A stretch of DNA of 5,087 nt from Dethiosulfatibacter sp. (GTDB taxonomy: Bacteria > Bacillota_A > Clostridia > Tissierellales > Dethiosulfatibacteraceae), in contig JAHRFV010000020.1 of NCBI GenBank assembly GCA_019084435.1, forward strand, positions 1 through 5,087, written 5' to 3'. Both the position numbers and the translations under genes were made by a program. Under the pieces are notes generated by a model, which was not told the origin of the DNA, ran no database searches, and was given only the letters and a program-made list of their open reading frames with translations. Shown here piece after piece: positions 4,971 through 5,087 of this stretch. How positions within the stretch are numbered: the first letter of the stretch is position 1; each line of letters opens with the position of its first letter.

Positions 4971-5087
4971 ATGAAAGGTACTGTTAAATGGTTCAACTCA
5001 GAAAAAGGATTCGGTTTTATTACTACGGAGGAAGGAACTGATGTGTTCGCACATTATTCACAAATTCAAAAAAGCGGATTTAAATCA
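4971..5087 (+). CDS. Cold-shock-domain protein (CspA family), 3' end cut by the window
   Basis: Only the first 39 codons are present; family members are about 65-70 aa. The start [17 protein letters not shown] is characteristic, with the RNP1 motif KGFGFI at 12-17 and W7, F8, F14, F16 as nucleic-acid-stacking aromatics. RNP2 reads VFAHY (25-29), where the usual form is VFVHF. The protein binds single-stranded RNA and DNA and acts as an RNA chaperone in the cytoplasm. It has its own promoter and appears independent of the cstA operon. Which csp paralogue it is cannot be told. Confidence 0.96.
   Translation, partial: MKGTVKWFNSEKGFGFITTEEGTDVFAHYSQIQKSGFKS

Overview
The window looks like chromosomal DNA from a low-GC, probably strictly anaerobic Firmicute (Clostridia-like). 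The evidence is AT-rich DNA, strong GGAGG ribosome binding sites, a short-form CstA transporter, a small CC-motif protein and a ferritin-like protein. The species cannot be told from the sequence.

Positions 1-365 form a very large imperfect palindrome. Two 170-bp arms (1-170 and 196-365, 163/170 identical without gaps) surround a 25-bp unique centre. Both arms encode the same stretch of a LytS/BtsS-type sensor histidine kinase, diverging from the centre. Six of the seven differences are silent third-position changes, so the arms are two diverged coding copies and not a noisy duplicate of one. The plus-strand copy runs on into an intact kinase core (to 961) but has no visible start codon or N-terminal sensor domain. 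The minus-strand copy runs off the left edge. This could be a real inverted duplication or an assembly chimera between strain variants.

A LytTR-family response regulator (942-1667) overlaps the kinase end by 20 nt. Between it and the next gene lies a tandem direct repeat, GTATTTCATGTATAAAT / GCATTTCATGCATTAAT, with a 21-bp period. It closely resembles the GGCATTTCAT-N11-GGCATTTCAT site that I recall for the E. coli LytTR regulator YpdB. It sits just upstream of an extended -10 promoter with a poor -35, as expected for an activated promoter.

That promoter would drive a four-gene operon (1773-4777): an unrecognised 165-aa protein, a CstA-family transporter (535 aa), a 95-aa CC-motif protein, and a ferritin-like/rubrerythrin-like protein whose likely start is GTG at 4304. 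By analogy with BtsSR-BtsT, YpdAB-YhjX and LytST-PftAB, the inferred theme is that a two-component system senses pyruvate or a related signal and switches on pyruvate uptake, with three extra soluble proteins of unknown role in the same operon.

After the operon come a palindrome overlapping a sigma-A-like promoter, a leader of about 125 nt, and the first 39 codons of a cold-shock-domain protein cut off by the right edge.
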